Shown here: one piece after another, positions 10,242 through 19,481 of the stretch
How the letters are laid out: each line of letters opens with the position of its first letter
Position numbering within the stretch: the first letter of the stretch is position 1
Source of the DNA: UBA2040 sp963977135
Lineage (GTDB): Bacteria > Bacteroidota > Bacteroidia > Flavobacteriales_D > Crocinitomicaceae
Direction of reading: 5' to 3'
DNA length: 64,000 nucleotides
Assembly (NCBI GenBank): GCA_963977135.1
Contig: CAXBNN010000012.1
Location: 15,564 to 79,563 of the forward strand
Notes under the pieces: generated by a model
Told to the model about the DNA's origin: nothing
What the model saw: only the letters and a program-made list of their open reading frames with translations
Database searches by the model: none
Made by a program: the position numbers and the translations under genes

Positions 10242-10404
10242 TTCTATTCAGTCTTTTCTGTGTTTTCTTTGTAGAGTCATTGGTGAAAGAAATGTGAATT
10301 TGGCCGAGCGAGAGTAGTTCTATTTATTGGTCATTCGCAGTGTCATCTGCTGTATCAACTCTTTAAATTTGCGTATTTCCTTTATTTTCACTATATTATC
10401 CGTT

Positions 10405-10779
10405 ATGGTAAAAACAGAAAAGTTAGCAAACAAAGCATTTTTAGAAAAATCAATAAACCATTTAGCAACTAATGGGTTTGAAAATATCCAAGCAGATATG
10501 GAGGGATACGAAACCCCAAAAACCTATCTAAGAAAGGGAAGTGACAGTAAAATAACACCGGACATCGTAGCTGAAAAAAATGGAAGAAGCCACTTTTTTG
10601 ATATTAGCTTAAAATCTGATAATCAAACACTTTTAAAATCAAAATGGTTGTTTTTGGAAACACTGAGTAAAATCAAATCAGCAAGTTTTAGAGTTATTAC
10701 AACTCACGGACATATTAAATTTACCGATAGTATGTTAGCCGATATTCATCTGGAAAATAAGACTCCAATTAAAATTTAA
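10405..10779 (+). CDS. Small unknown protein with a possible PD-(D/E)xK-like core
   Basis: 124 residues from the ATG at 10405; upstream in-frame TTG codons are less likely starts. There is no signal peptide. The pattern ITPDIVAEKNGRSHFFDISL followed by KS resembles a strand-Asp-turn-strand-(D/E)xK nuclease core (Asp in TPDI, then FFDISLK), but the second acidic residue is followed by I-S-L-K rather than x-K, so catalytic competence is doubtful. I do not recognise a named family. Confidence 0.55.
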   Translation: MVKTEKLANKAFLEKSINHLATNGFENIQADMEGYETPKTYLRKGSDSKITPDIVAEKNGRSHFFDISLKSDNQTLLKSKWLFLETLSKIKSASFRVITTHGHIKFTDSMLADIHLENKTPIKI

Positions 10780-10902
10780 TAGAATCTCATCAGTTTGATT
10801 TTTAATTTTAACGCAAATCGAACAATTTCAACTCATTTCAATACTACTGTCCTAGTTTTTTTTGAAACTAAATGCTAAATTTATTGACTTAACTTTATTA
10901 AA

Positions 10903-12570
10903 ATGACAGATTTAGAAATTGCTAAGAAATGTACGCTTCAACATATTGTAAATATCGCCGAGAAATTTGGTGTTGATACGGACGAAATTGAAATGTTTGG
11001 AAAATACAAAGCCAAACTTCCTCTTCACTTAATTAACGAAGAAAAATCAAAAGAAAGCAATTTAATACTTGTATCGGCCATCTCTCCTACTCCTGCTGGA
11101 GAAGGAAAAACCACAATGTCCATTGGTTTATCAGAAGGTTTAAATCAATTGAATAAAAAAACAACAGTAGTTCTTCGTGAACCATCATTAGGCCCAGTCT
11201 TTGGCATTAAAGGTGGTGCTACTGGCGGTGGATATTCTCAAGTGCTTCCTATGGAAGACATCAATCTCCATTTTACTGGAGATTTTTCTGCTATCGAAAA
11301 AGCGCACAATCTACTGGCGGCTTTGATAGATAACAACCTACAAAACAAATCGAATTCACTTGGTATAGATGCAAGAACAGTGGCTTGGAAACGAGTTATG
11401 GATATGAATGACCGTTCCTTGAGAAATATTGTCATTGGTTTAGGAGGAACTGGCTCAGGAATACCAAGAGAATCCGGATTTGATATTACGGCAGCGTCAG
11501 AAATAATGGCGATTCTTTGCCTTTCCAAAGATTTAAAAGACTTAAAAACTCGTTTAGGAAATATTTTTGTTGGCTATACTTTCGACAAAAAACCTATTTA
11601 CGCTAAAGACTTGAAAGCGCCAGGGGCAATGACAGCTTTGCTCAAAGACGCTATCAAACCAAATTTGGTGCAAACTATAGAAGGAAATCCAGCAATAATT
11701 CATGGTGGACCGTTTGCAAATATCGCTCAAGGAACAAATTCAGTTATTGCGACAAGGTTAGGAATGACATTTTCTGATTACGTGGTAACCGAAGCAGGAT
11801 TTGGTTTTGACCTAGGAGGTGAGAAATTCTTAGATATTAAATGCCAGAGTGCTGGTTTAAAACCAAAGGCTATTGTTTTAACCACAACTATTCGCGCTTT
11901 AAAGTACCACGGTGGTGCAGATCTAAATAGTCTCACAACACCAAATGTTGATGCTTTGAAAAATGGTCTTCCAAACTTGCAAAAACATCTTGAGAACGTT
12001 TTAAAATTCAATATTACTCCAGTTATTGCAGTCAATAAATTCTTGACAGATAGTGATGAAGAAATAGATGTAATCAGACAATTTGCGAAATCTGAAAACA
12101 TCAAATTTGCTGTTGCCGAAGTTTGGGCAAAAGGTGGCAAAGGAGCTTTAGACCTAGCTCAGTGTGTAATTGATGCTGTTGAGGAAGGGAAATCAAACTT
12201 TAAACCTTTGTATACCTGGGATTTACCGGTAACGGAGAAAATAGAAACGATAGCAAAAGAGATTTATGGCGCTAGTCATGTTGAATATTCAGCGCTTGCC
12301 AAAAACCATTTAAAACGAATTGCCGATTTAGGATTGGACAAACTACCAATTTGCATGGCTAAAACCCAAAAATCTTTATCTGACAACCCCGATCTATTGG
12401 GTCGACCAAAAGATTTCACCATTACAATTCGCGAAATTGAAATTTGCGTTGGAGCTGGATTTTTAGTCCCAATAACAGGAACGATGATGCGTATGCCCGG
12501 TTTACCAAGTCATCCTTCTTCTGAAGGAATTGATGTGAATGATGACGGAGAAATAGTCGGTTTATTTTAG
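10903..12570 (+). CDS. fhs: Formate--tetrahydrofolate ligase
   Basis: Makes 10-formyltetrahydrofolate from formate, ATP and tetrahydrofolate in cytosolic one-carbon metabolism. At 555 residues it has the family's usual length. The nucleotide-binding loop PTPAGEGKTT lies near residues 64-73, followed by the conserved REPSLGPVFGIKGGATGGGY and the C-terminal GFLVPITGTMMRMPGLP. Translation starts at ATG 10903. It is monocistronic, with a strong terminator 31 bases after the stop. Confidence 0.97.
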   Translation: MTDLEIAKKCTLQHIVNIAEKFGVDTDEIEMFGKYKAKLPLHLINEEKSKESNLILVSAISPTPAGEGKTTMSIGLSEGLNQLNKKTTVVLREPSLGPVFGIKGGATGGGYSQVLPMEDINLHFTGDFSAIEKAHNLLAALIDNNLQNKSNSLGIDARTVAWKRVMDMNDRSLRNIVIGLGGTGSGIPRESGFDITAASEIMAILCLSKDLKDLKTRLGNIFVGYTFDKKPIYAKDLKAPGAMTALLKDAIKPNLVQTIEGNPAIIHGGPFANIAQGTNSVIATRLGMTFSDYVVTEAGFGFDLGGEKFLDIKCQSAGLKPKAIVLTTTIRALKYHGGADLNSLTTPNVDALKNGLPNLQKHLENVLKFNITPVIAVNKFLTDSDEEIDVIRQFAKSENIKFAVAEVWAKGGKGALDLAQCVIDAVEEGKSNFKPLYTWDLPVTEKIETIAKEIYGASHVEYSALAKNHLKRIADLGLDKLPICMAKTQKSLSDNPDLLGRPKDFTITIREIEICVGAGFLVPITGTMMRMPGLPSHPSSEGIDVNDDGEIVGLF

Positions 12571-12600
12571 AAAGAAAAATAAAAACTACCATACAATAAG

Positions 12601-12628
12601 GTCCTTCAGTTTTGAAGGACTTTTTTTT
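12601..12628 (+). terminator. Rho-independent terminator of fhs
   Basis: Perfect 8-bp stem GTCCTTCA/TGAAGGAC with a GTTT loop, then eight T. Confidence 0.92.
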
Positions 12629-12744
12629 GCCCTAAAGTTTAATTTGAATATCCTAAAGTGTGGCATTTATGTAACATATTATGAATCTTATGTAAACCAT
12701 TCGCCATTTAATGTAATAACCTTTGTGGTCAAATATTAAATCAT

Positions 12745-13494
12745 ATGAGATTAAAACAAGTAATTCCAACTGTTGCTTTGGCAATGGTAGTATTAATAGC
12801 AGGGTGTAAAAAAGACGAAAATACAAATCCCGCTACCGGTCCAAAAAACAACATCATAACTGCACAAACAACTGTACAGCCAACGGTTCAACTCGCGGGA
12901 GTCAATAATTTTGCCGTTATTGCTGGAGCTTCTGTTACCAATACTGGTGGAACAATTATCACTGGAGATTTAGGCTTAAGTCCTGGTACATCTATAGGTG
13001 GGTTTCCTCCTGGAATATTGAACGGAACCTTGCATATCAATACTGCCGCAGCGAACCAAGCAAAATTGGATTTAACCACGGCTTTTAACAATGCAGCAGG
13101 TCGAACAGCGACCGACATGGTAACTTTATCAGGAAATATTGGTGGACTTACTCTTACACCTGGACTTTATAAGTCTACATCTTCTTTGGCAATTTCATCT
13201 GGAGATGTAACCTTCGATGCACTCGGAGATGCCAATGCGGTTTTCATTATTCAAATCGCATCGACATTCACTACAACTCCTGGAAGACAAGTTTTTTTAA
13301 GCGGTGGTGCACAAGCAAAAAATATTTTCTGGCAAGTATCTAGCTCAGCTTCTTTTGGAACGACAAGTGTAATCAAAGGAACAGTTATGGCGCTTGAGTC
13401 AATAACATTTGACACTGGTGCTAAATTGGAAGGTAGAGCACTTGCAAGAACAGGATCGGTAACGATGGATGCAAATACTTTTGTTCTTCCTTAA
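12745..13494 (+). CDS. DUF3494 (ice-binding-like) lipoprotein
   Basis: 249 residues with a lipoprotein signal (VLIAGCKK, Cys21) and a single DUF3494 beta-solenoid domain (about 50-249). The domain shows the repeated family motifs FAVIAG, GDLGLSPG, FIIQIAST, AKNIFWQVSS and LEGRALARTGSVTMDA. Members of this fold include ice-binding proteins and adhesins; binding of ice cannot be read from the sequence. It opens a run of three genes with five DUF3494 domains. It is closed by its own terminator, so it is probably transcribed separately from the next gene. Confidence 0.88.
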   Translation: MRLKQVIPTVALAMVVLIAGCKKDENTNPATGPKNNIITAQTTVQPTVQLAGVNNFAVIAGASVTNTGGTIITGDLGLSPGTSIGGFPPGILNGTLHINTAAANQAKLDLTTAFNNAAGRTATDMVTLSGNIGGLTLTPGLYKSTSSLAISSGDVTFDALGDANAVFIIQIASTFTTTPGRQVFLSGGAQAKNIFWQVSSSASFGTTSVIKGTVMALESITFDTGAKLEGRALARTGSVTMDANTFVLP

Positions 13495-13524
13495 TTAAAA
13501 ATTCAATTTACATTTAATAATTAG

Positions 13525-13559
13525 AAAACCATTCGTCATAAGCGGATGGTTTTTTTTTA
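13525..13559 (+). terminator. Rho-independent terminator
   Basis: AAACCATTCG pairs with CGGATGGTTT (one G-T pair) around a short loop, followed by a long T run. Confidence 0.88.
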
Positions 13560-13656
13560 CCCTATCTGCTAAGTGTGAATTCTGTAAGTTTTAAACCTAA
13601 TAATGTAATGAGCAGAGCTACAAGTATTCTCAACTTTGCACAGTGAAAATTCATTC

Positions 13657-15297
13657 ATGAAAACAAATAAATATATGAAAAATTTTAGACCCTTTATTCT
13701 CCTATTCTCTTTGACCCTATTCCTTCCCCAACAAAATTTTGCGCAAGTTATAAACTTGGGAACCGCTTCTGAATTTGTTTTGTTTTCTACAGATGGTGCA
13801 GTAACTAACTCTGGCATAACACATCTTACAGGAAATGTAGGGACAAACAACGGCTCTAGTACTGGTTTTGGAAATGTGAACGGTGGAATGCACGATGGTG
13901 ATGCTTCAAGTATTCAGTGTGCATCTGATGTTTTGATCGCTTATGGTCAACTGAACTCTGCAATTCCAACTTTTTTCCCGGCTCCTTTATTAGGTAATGG
14001 TCAGACTATAAATGCAGGTGTGAATTCCATCTCTGCCCCAACTACATTAAATTTAAATTTGAAATTGGATGCACAAGGTAATCCAAATGCAGTTTTTATT
14101 TTCCAAATACAAGGTGCTTTTTCTGCAGCTGCTGGTTCATCTGTTGAGCTTATAAACGGTGCAAAAGCCTGTAATGTGTATTGGAAAGTTGAAGGTCTAG
14201 TAAGCATGGCCTCCGGTACGACAATGAAAGGAAGTATTTTTGCAAACAACTCGGCCATTGAACTGAGCGCTGGCACTAAATTGGAAGGTAGAGCATTGGC
14301 AATAATTGGCGCAGTTACAGTCGATGGAGTTTTGGGTTACACACCAATTGGTTGTGGAAGTCCAATCCTTACTGGGCCTCAAGCTCCTAATTTGGGTGCA
14401 GCTTCCTGTTTTGCCATTTTTTCAGGAGACGGAGCAGTTACCAATAATGGCATAACGAATATTACAGGTGATGTTGGAAGCAATAATGGATCAGCTACAG
14501 GTTTTGATCCACTTTTTGTTTCAGGACAAATTCACGCGATTCCAGATGTTGCAACGGCGCAATGTGCAAGTGATTTGCTAATAGCATACAATTACCTCAA
14601 CCTTTTGTCAAATGATATTGAATTATTATATCCGGCACAATTTGGAAACAATTTGGTGTTAACTCCTCATACATATGTAATGAATGGTGCAGCTACATTT
14701 ACAGATTCCCTTTATTTGGATGCTCAAGGTAATTCAGATGGTGTTTTTGTAATTAAGATCAGTGGTGCTATGTCTACAAGCACTTATTCCAAAGTTATAC
14801 TTCAGAATGGCGCTCAAGCTAAAAATGTATATTGGATGATTGACGGTGCCGTTGATTTGAACGATTATTCCGTTTTCAATGGAACTATTATTTGCAACAA
14901 TGCTGCTTTAGGTTCCATTGCTACTGGCGTTGTTTTAAATGGAAGAGCACTTACCACAGTTGGTGCTTTGTCTTCAAGCGCTATAAGTGCTTTACCAACG
15001 AACATCCCTGGAAATTGTTCAACACTTGATCTTTCTAAATTGGAAGAAATGAATATCTCATTCGGCATTTATCCAAATCCTTTTACCAACTCAATTACTG
15101 TATCTGCTGATATGGTCGGTAGTGATTCATCTTTTGAATTAAAAATAGTGAACAACTTGGGGAAAGTAGTTTTGAATTCAATAATTACTAATTCTGTAAC
15201 TGTTCTTAAAACGGATGGTATTCTTTCAGGATTTTACTTCTATCAAGTGTTGAATAATGAAAAAATTATTCAATCTGGAAAGTTGATTAGGCAATAA
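13657..15297 (+). CDS. Secreted protein with two DUF3494 domains and a T9SS sorting domain
   Basis: 546 residues from ATG 13657; ATG 13675 is an alternative start with a shorter basic region. A Sec signal ends at FAQ (about residue 30). Two tandem DUF3494 domains follow (about 30-225 and 235-440), each with the LGTASEFVLF or LGAASCFAIF opening and the AKNVYWMIDGAV/ACNVYWKVEG core. The C-terminal 75 residues are a type IX secretion sorting domain (IYPNPFTNSI and SGFYFYQVLN). It should be exported through the outer membrane by the type IX system and attached or released at the surface. It is a paralogue of the gene at 15955. Confidence 0.9.
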   Translation: MKTNKYMKNFRPFILLFSLTLFLPQQNFAQVINLGTASEFVLFSTDGAVTNSGITHLTGNVGTNNGSSTGFGNVNGGMHDGDASSIQCASDVLIAYGQLNSAIPTFFPAPLLGNGQTINAGVNSISAPTTLNLNLKLDAQGNPNAVFIFQIQGAFSAAAGSSVELINGAKACNVYWKVEGLVSMASGTTMKGSIFANNSAIELSAGTKLEGRALAIIGAVTVDGVLGYTPIGCGSPILTGPQAPNLGAASCFAIFSGDGAVTNNGITNITGDVGSNNGSATGFDPLFVSGQIHAIPDVATAQCASDLLIAYNYLNLLSNDIELLYPAQFGNNLVLTPHTYVMNGAATFTDSLYLDAQGNSDGVFVIKISGAMSTSTYSKVILQNGAQAKNVYWMIDGAVDLNDYSVFNGTIICNNAALGSIATGVVLNGRALTTVGALSSSAISALPTNIPGNCSTLDLSKLEEMNISFGIYPNPFTNSITVSADMVGSDSSFELKIVNNLGKVVLNSIITNSVTVLKTDGILSGFYFYQVLNNEKIIQSGKLIRQ

Positions 15298-15314
15298 CAA
15301 AATCTATTAAAATT

Positions 15315-15348
15315 AAAAGTCCGCTGCATCTGATGTAGCGGACTTTTT
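15315..15348 (+). terminator. Rho-independent terminator
   Basis: A long hairpin with arms AAAAGTCCGCTGCATC and GATGTAGCGGACTTTT, ending in a T run. Confidence 0.9.
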
Positions 15349-15539
15349 TGCAAATCATCTTGAAAGTGTGATTAATATAAATAATTACTGAGTTGATGTA
15401 AGCCACCAAGGCACTTGTTTGCCCACCTTTGTCGTGTGCAAGTAACAGTACCTATAAAATAAGAACATGAAGAAATCAATTTTAATTATATCACTTTGTG
15501 CATTGTCAACAAAAGTAATTACAAAAAGTTTTAGAAGTT

Positions 15540-15555
15540 CTGCCGACAGGCAGGA
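15540..15555. repeat. Short palindromic element
   Basis: CTGCCGACAGGCAG forms TGCC/GGCA arms around GACA. Short GC-rich palindromes of this type stand out in an AT-rich genome and often occur in many copies; only this one is obvious in the window. Confidence 0.35.
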
Positions 15556-15750
15556 CATGCTAAAAGTGCTTTAATAGATGTGGACGAGGATTTAGGAAAA
15601 GCAATCAAACAATTTTTTAATTAAAAAGTTGAGTTACTTTTTTCAAAAACTAATATAATGCCCTTCGAAGTTCACACTTTTTAGACTATTCTAAATCAGA
15701 AAAAACACTCAATAAATAATCGCATGGTAGTTAAGCGTATTATTTTAAAG

Positions 15751-15781
15751 AATCCTTCGGTCAATGACAGAGGGATTTTTT
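15751..15781 (+). terminator. Weak terminator-like hairpin
   Basis: AATCC and TC pair with GA and GGATT around an unpaired centre, followed by six T. It lies downstream of a decayed frame rather than an intact gene. Confidence 0.45.
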
Positions 15782-15954
15782 AATGTATAATAATCTTTCC
15801 AAATACTTGCAAATAAATTCACTTAATTTATTAATTATCAAGTTTTTACAAAACAGTGAAATCTATAAAAAACCTGTAAACAAGTGTAACATTTTAGAGG
15901 TCAATTAAAGTCAATTTTGCAGAACGAAACTTTTTTCGTGCAAAAAAAATAATT

Positions 15955-18480
15955 ATGAAACGCAACTTTATTTTTATGATTGCTGTTTTTGTCTCTATGA
16001 TATCCTTTAAGAGTATAAGTTATGCTCAGGTTATTAATTTGGGCACTGCAGCCAATTTCGTTCTTTTCACAACCAATGGAGCGGTAACAAACACAGGAAT
16101 CACCCATCTTACAGGGCATGTAGGGTCAAATGTTGGTGGTAGCACAGGATTCGGTAATGTCGATGGCGTAATGCACGATCAAGATCCAGGTAGTGCCGCA
16201 GCGACAGTTGATCTTAACGCAGCTTATCTACAATTAGATGCAGCAGTAGCAACTTTTTTCCCAGGAATACTACTCGGAAATGGTCAAACATTAAATGCAG
16301 GCGTTTATAGTATACCTGCGGCAGCAACCATGAATGGTCAACTTAATCTTGATGGTCAAAACAACGCCAGCGCTATTTTTATCATTCAAATTGAAGGCAC
16401 TTTTGGTATAAATGCATTGTCATCAGTCAATTTACTGAACGGTGCAAAGGCATGTAATGTCTTTTGGAAAATCGAAGGGCAAGTTAGCATTGCTCCTAAC
16501 GTCTCTATGAGAGGAACGATAGTCGCTAACAACTCAGCAATTGCAATGGGTGCAGGCGACACGCTTGAAGGAAGAGCACTTGCAATCAACGGTGCAATTG
16601 GCGTAGATGCTATTGTTGGATATACCCCACTGGGCTGTCTTGCTCCTATTTTAACTGGACCACCAAACCAAGCTTTGGGATCAACAGAATGCTTTGTCAT
16701 ATTTTCAGGAATTGGAGATGTAACCAACGTTGGTATTACAACAGTTACAGGTGATATAGGTGCAAACAATGGAACTGTTGTTGGATTTAATCCCACATTA
16801 GTAACGGGAACAATTCATCCCGTTCCAGACGGTGCAACTGTGCAGTGTGCAGCGGATTTCACAAGTATCTATAATGACCTTGCTGCTTTACCTTATGACA
16901 TTGAATTGTTGTATCCGAATCAATTGGGAAATAATTTGGTGCTTACACCTCACGTATACTTAATGAACAGTGCTGTTACTTTTACGGATTCACTTTTTTT
17001 AAATGCACAAGGAAATGCTGACGCAGTGTTTGTATTTCAAGTATATGGAGCATTTGGAACGAGCACTTATTCTAATGTAGTATTAATGAATGGTGCTCAA
17101 GCCAAAAATGTATATTGGATGATTAATGGAGCAATCGATATTAACGATTATTCAACTTTCAATGGAACTATCATTTCACAAGGAGCTATCAATCTAATGA
17201 CTGGTGTTACTTTATACGGTAGAGCATTAACAGGTGTAGGTGCAATTAGTGTTTCAGCAATTGATGCAATCATGCCTACCAGCTGTTCACCATTTACCAC
17301 CATAGAACCTAGCGACACTATTGTTTGTGATGGGAATTCTGCAAGTTTTACAATCAATGCTACAGGTTCTAATTTAACGTATCAATGGAGAAAAGGCGCA
17401 GTCAATCTTGTTAATGGCGGAAATATTTCAGGTGCACAAACAGCTACGCTAACGATTAATCCTGCATCAATGGCTGATCAAGCCACCGACTATAATGTGA
17501 TTGTCTCCAGTTCTCTTGCACCCAACGACACTTCTATTTTTGTTTCACTGACCATTGATGCATTACCACTTATCACCGTACAACCATTGGATCAAATCAT
17601 TTGTGAAGGTGATTCGGTGAGTTTTGAAGTCGTATCGACTGGTCTTGGTCTAAGTTACCAATGGCGCAAAGGAATAGTTGATTTAATTGACGGTGGTACT
17701 ACATCAGGTACACAAACATCAATCCTAACCATTAACCCAGTTTCTTTAATCGATTCAGGAATTGATTATAACGTCGTTGTTTCTGGAACTTGCCCACCAA
17801 ACGCAATTTCCAACAACACAATATTATCCGTTAATGCTTGTGAAATAGACTTGAGTATTGTGAAAACGGCATCAGAAATGGAACCCTTACTTGGTTCAAC
17901 CGTTGTTTTCACAATAATTGCTAGTAATGCAGGTACACAGATAGCAACTGGCGCTGAAGTTAGTGAAACGTTACAAAGTGGATTTCAATTTATTTCTGCA
18001 ACCACCACATCTGGAATTTATGATCTAACAACAGGAATCTGGACAATTGGCAATATGGTAGTAGGTTCAGTAGACACTTTAACGATCACAGTCGCTGTTG
18101 TCGCAGATGGTATCTATTCTAACGCAGTGACTATTTATGCGACTGAGCCAGAAGTTATACTGTCGAATAATCAATCCTCTATTGAACTTCTTCCTCTTGA
18201 TTTTCATATTCCAGAAGGATTTTCTCCAAACGGTGATTTGACCAATGACCTTTTCATCATCAGAGGAATAATAAGATTCCCTTCCAACAACTTTGCTGTC
18301 TACAACAGATGGGGCAACAAAGTATACGGAGCAACTCCTTATAAAAACACATGGGACGGAAAATCAGAATCTAAATTCAATGTTGGTGGAGATGTATTGC
18401 CTGTTGGAACGTACTTCTATGTTTTAGATTTAGGAGATGGAACAGATGTTTACAAAGGAACGATCTACTTAAATAAATAA
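15955..18480 (+). CDS. Large surface adhesin-like protein: two DUF3494, two Ig-like, DUF11 and gliding-motility C-terminal domain
   Basis: 841 residues. A signal peptide ends at YAQ (about 24). Two DUF3494 domains (25-225 and 230-440) are followed by two Ig-like repeats (about 446-540 and 540-628, both with YQWRKG), a DUF11 repeat (about 630-735, SIVKTASEM) and a gliding motility-associated type-B sorting domain at 750-841 (IPEGFSPNGD, FAVYNRWGNKVY, GTYFYVLDLGDG). Proteins with this C-terminus are type IX secretion substrates that depend on a PorP/SprF partner, and a PorP/SprF gene starts 35 bases downstream. A surface adhesin is the natural inference; ice binding is possible but unproven. 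Confidence 0.9.
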   Translation: MKRNFIFMIAVFVSMISFKSISYAQVINLGTAANFVLFTTNGAVTNTGITHLTGHVGSNVGGSTGFGNVDGVMHDQDPGSAAATVDLNAAYLQLDAAVATFFPGILLGNGQTLNAGVYSIPAAATMNGQLNLDGQNNASAIFIIQIEGTFGINALSSVNLLNGAKACNVFWKIEGQVSIAPNVSMRGTIVANNSAIAMGAGDTLEGRALAINGAIGVDAIVGYTPLGCLAPILTGPPNQALGSTECFVIFSGIGDVTNVGITTVTGDIGANNGTVVGFNPTLVTGTIHPVPDGATVQCAADFTSIYNDLAALPYDIELLYPNQLGNNLVLTPHVYLMNSAVTFTDSLFLNAQGNADAVFVFQVYGAFGTSTYSNVVLMNGAQAKNVYWMINGAIDINDYSTFNGTIISQGAINLMTGVTLYGRALTGVGAISVSAIDAIMPTSCSPFTTIEPSDTIVCDGNSASFTINATGSNLTYQWRKGAVNLVNGGNISGAQTATLTINPASMADQATDYNVIVSSSLAPNDTSIFVSLTIDALPLITVQPLDQIICEGDSVSFEVVSTGLGLSYQWRKGIVDLIDGGTTSGTQTSILTINPVSLIDSGIDYNVVVSGTCPPNAISNNTILSVNACEIDLSIVKTASEMEPLLGSTVVFTIIASNAGTQIATGAEVSETLQSGFQFISATTTSGIYDLTTGIWTIGNMVVGSVDTLTITVAVVADGIYSNAVTIYATEPEVILSNNQSSIELLPLDFHIPEGFSPNGDLTNDLFIIRGIIRFPSNNFAVYNRWGNKVYGATPYKNTWDGKSESKFNVGGDVLPVGTYFYVLDLGDGTDVYKGTIYLNK

Positions 18481-18515
18481 GACCAAAATAGTTTAAAACA
18501 CTAATATTTAATATC

Positions 18516-19457
18516 ATGAAAAATTATAAAAAAATACTAGGATCCTTGTTATTCGGTATGGTATGCTTTGGCACGCAAGCACAACAAGACCCAATGTTTA
18601 CACATTATATGTATAACACCTTATCTGTTAACCCTGCCTATGCAGGCAGCAGAGAAGCGCTAACAATTACTGCGCTTCATCGATCGCAATGGGTTGATTT
18701 CTCAGGAGCGCCTATGACGCAAACACTTACCTTACACACGCCAATTAGTGTGAAGCATATAGGTTTGGGTTTATCTGCATCCAACGATAAAATTGGTCCA
18801 ATAAATAACACTTCAGTATCTGGAAGCTTTGCTTACATTATGCAAGTTTCAAAAAGATCAAAATTAGCCCTAGGTTTGAGTGGAGGTGTGAATGTTTTGC
18901 AGGCGAATCTCAACAGTTTGGATTTAGATCAGCAAAATGATCCTGCTTTTCAAAACAATATCTCGAATCGTTTAACGCCAAATTTTGGTTTTGGGCTTTA
19001 TTATTCGCGTGAACGTTTTTATGCTGGGGTTTCTACACCAAATTTAATTCAAAGCAACTACTCTGAGTTAGACCAATACAATGGCACAACACTTTTGGGC
19101 CAGTCCAAGCGACATTATTTCTTTATTGCCGGTGCTGTCTTCAAATTAGCTGATAATTTGGCTTTTAAACCAACCACTTTGGTTAAAGCAACCGAGGGCG
19201 CACCTCTGCAAGCAGACTTTACAGCTTCATTCATTATAATGAAAAGATTGTTATTAGGAGCTAATTACCGCACGGGAGATTCCTTTGGTGCACTGGTTGG
19301 ATTTGATATAAATCAACAGTTTCATATTGGTTACTCTTATGATTGGTCTTACGGTTTAAGAACGTTTACCTACAATCAAGGAAGTCACGAAATAATCTTA
19401 CGCTACGATTTTATTTTCTCTGGCAAGAAACAAATCAATTCACCACGATATTTCTAA
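18516..19457 (+). CDS. PorP/SprF family type IX secretion membrane protein
   Basis: 313 residues with a Sec signal ending TQAQ (about 22) and the family's N-terminal block (DPMFTHYMYN and NPAYAGSREAL). The rest alternates beta-strands consistent with an outer-membrane barrel. SprF-type proteins are needed for export or anchoring of substrates carrying the type-B C-terminal domain, and the gene directly upstream encodes exactly such a substrate. The OmpA-family gene follows 24 bases downstream, forming the adhesin-PorP-OmpA triplet common in gliding Bacteroidota. Confidence 0.93.
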   Translation: MKNYKKILGSLLFGMVCFGTQAQQDPMFTHYMYNTLSVNPAYAGSREALTITALHRSQWVDFSGAPMTQTLTLHTPISVKHIGLGLSASNDKIGPINNTSVSGSFAYIMQVSKRSKLALGLSGGVNVLQANLNSLDLDQQNDPAFQNNISNRLTPNFGFGLYYSRERFYAGVSTPNLIQSNYSELDQYNGTTLLGQSKRHYFFIAGAVFKLADNLAFKPTTLVKATEGAPLQADFTASFIIMKRLLLGANYRTGDSFGALVGFDINQQFHIGYSYDWSYGLRTFTYNQGSHEIILRYDFIFSGKKQINSPRYF

Positions 19458-19481
19458 TAAATATCATTAAAAATACAAGTT

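Larger units (their letters stand above)
15349..15954. other. Intergenic region with a relic reading frame and a palindromic repeat
   Basis: There is no intact gene over 600 bases. A short frame at 15467-15574 starts like a secreted protein (MKKSILIISLCALSTK), then runs into a palindromic TGCCGACAGGCA element and stops. A different frame after it (SALIDVDEDLGKAIKQFFN, ending about 15624) looks like the end of the same former gene. A weak hairpin with a T run at 15751-15781 could be its old terminator. I read this as a decayed small gene. Confidence 0.45.

Noticed and set aside
16386..16796. Minus-strand 136-codon frame
   Set aside because: Lies entirely inside the DUF3494 adhesin gene and has shadow-like Pro/Ala/Ile composition.
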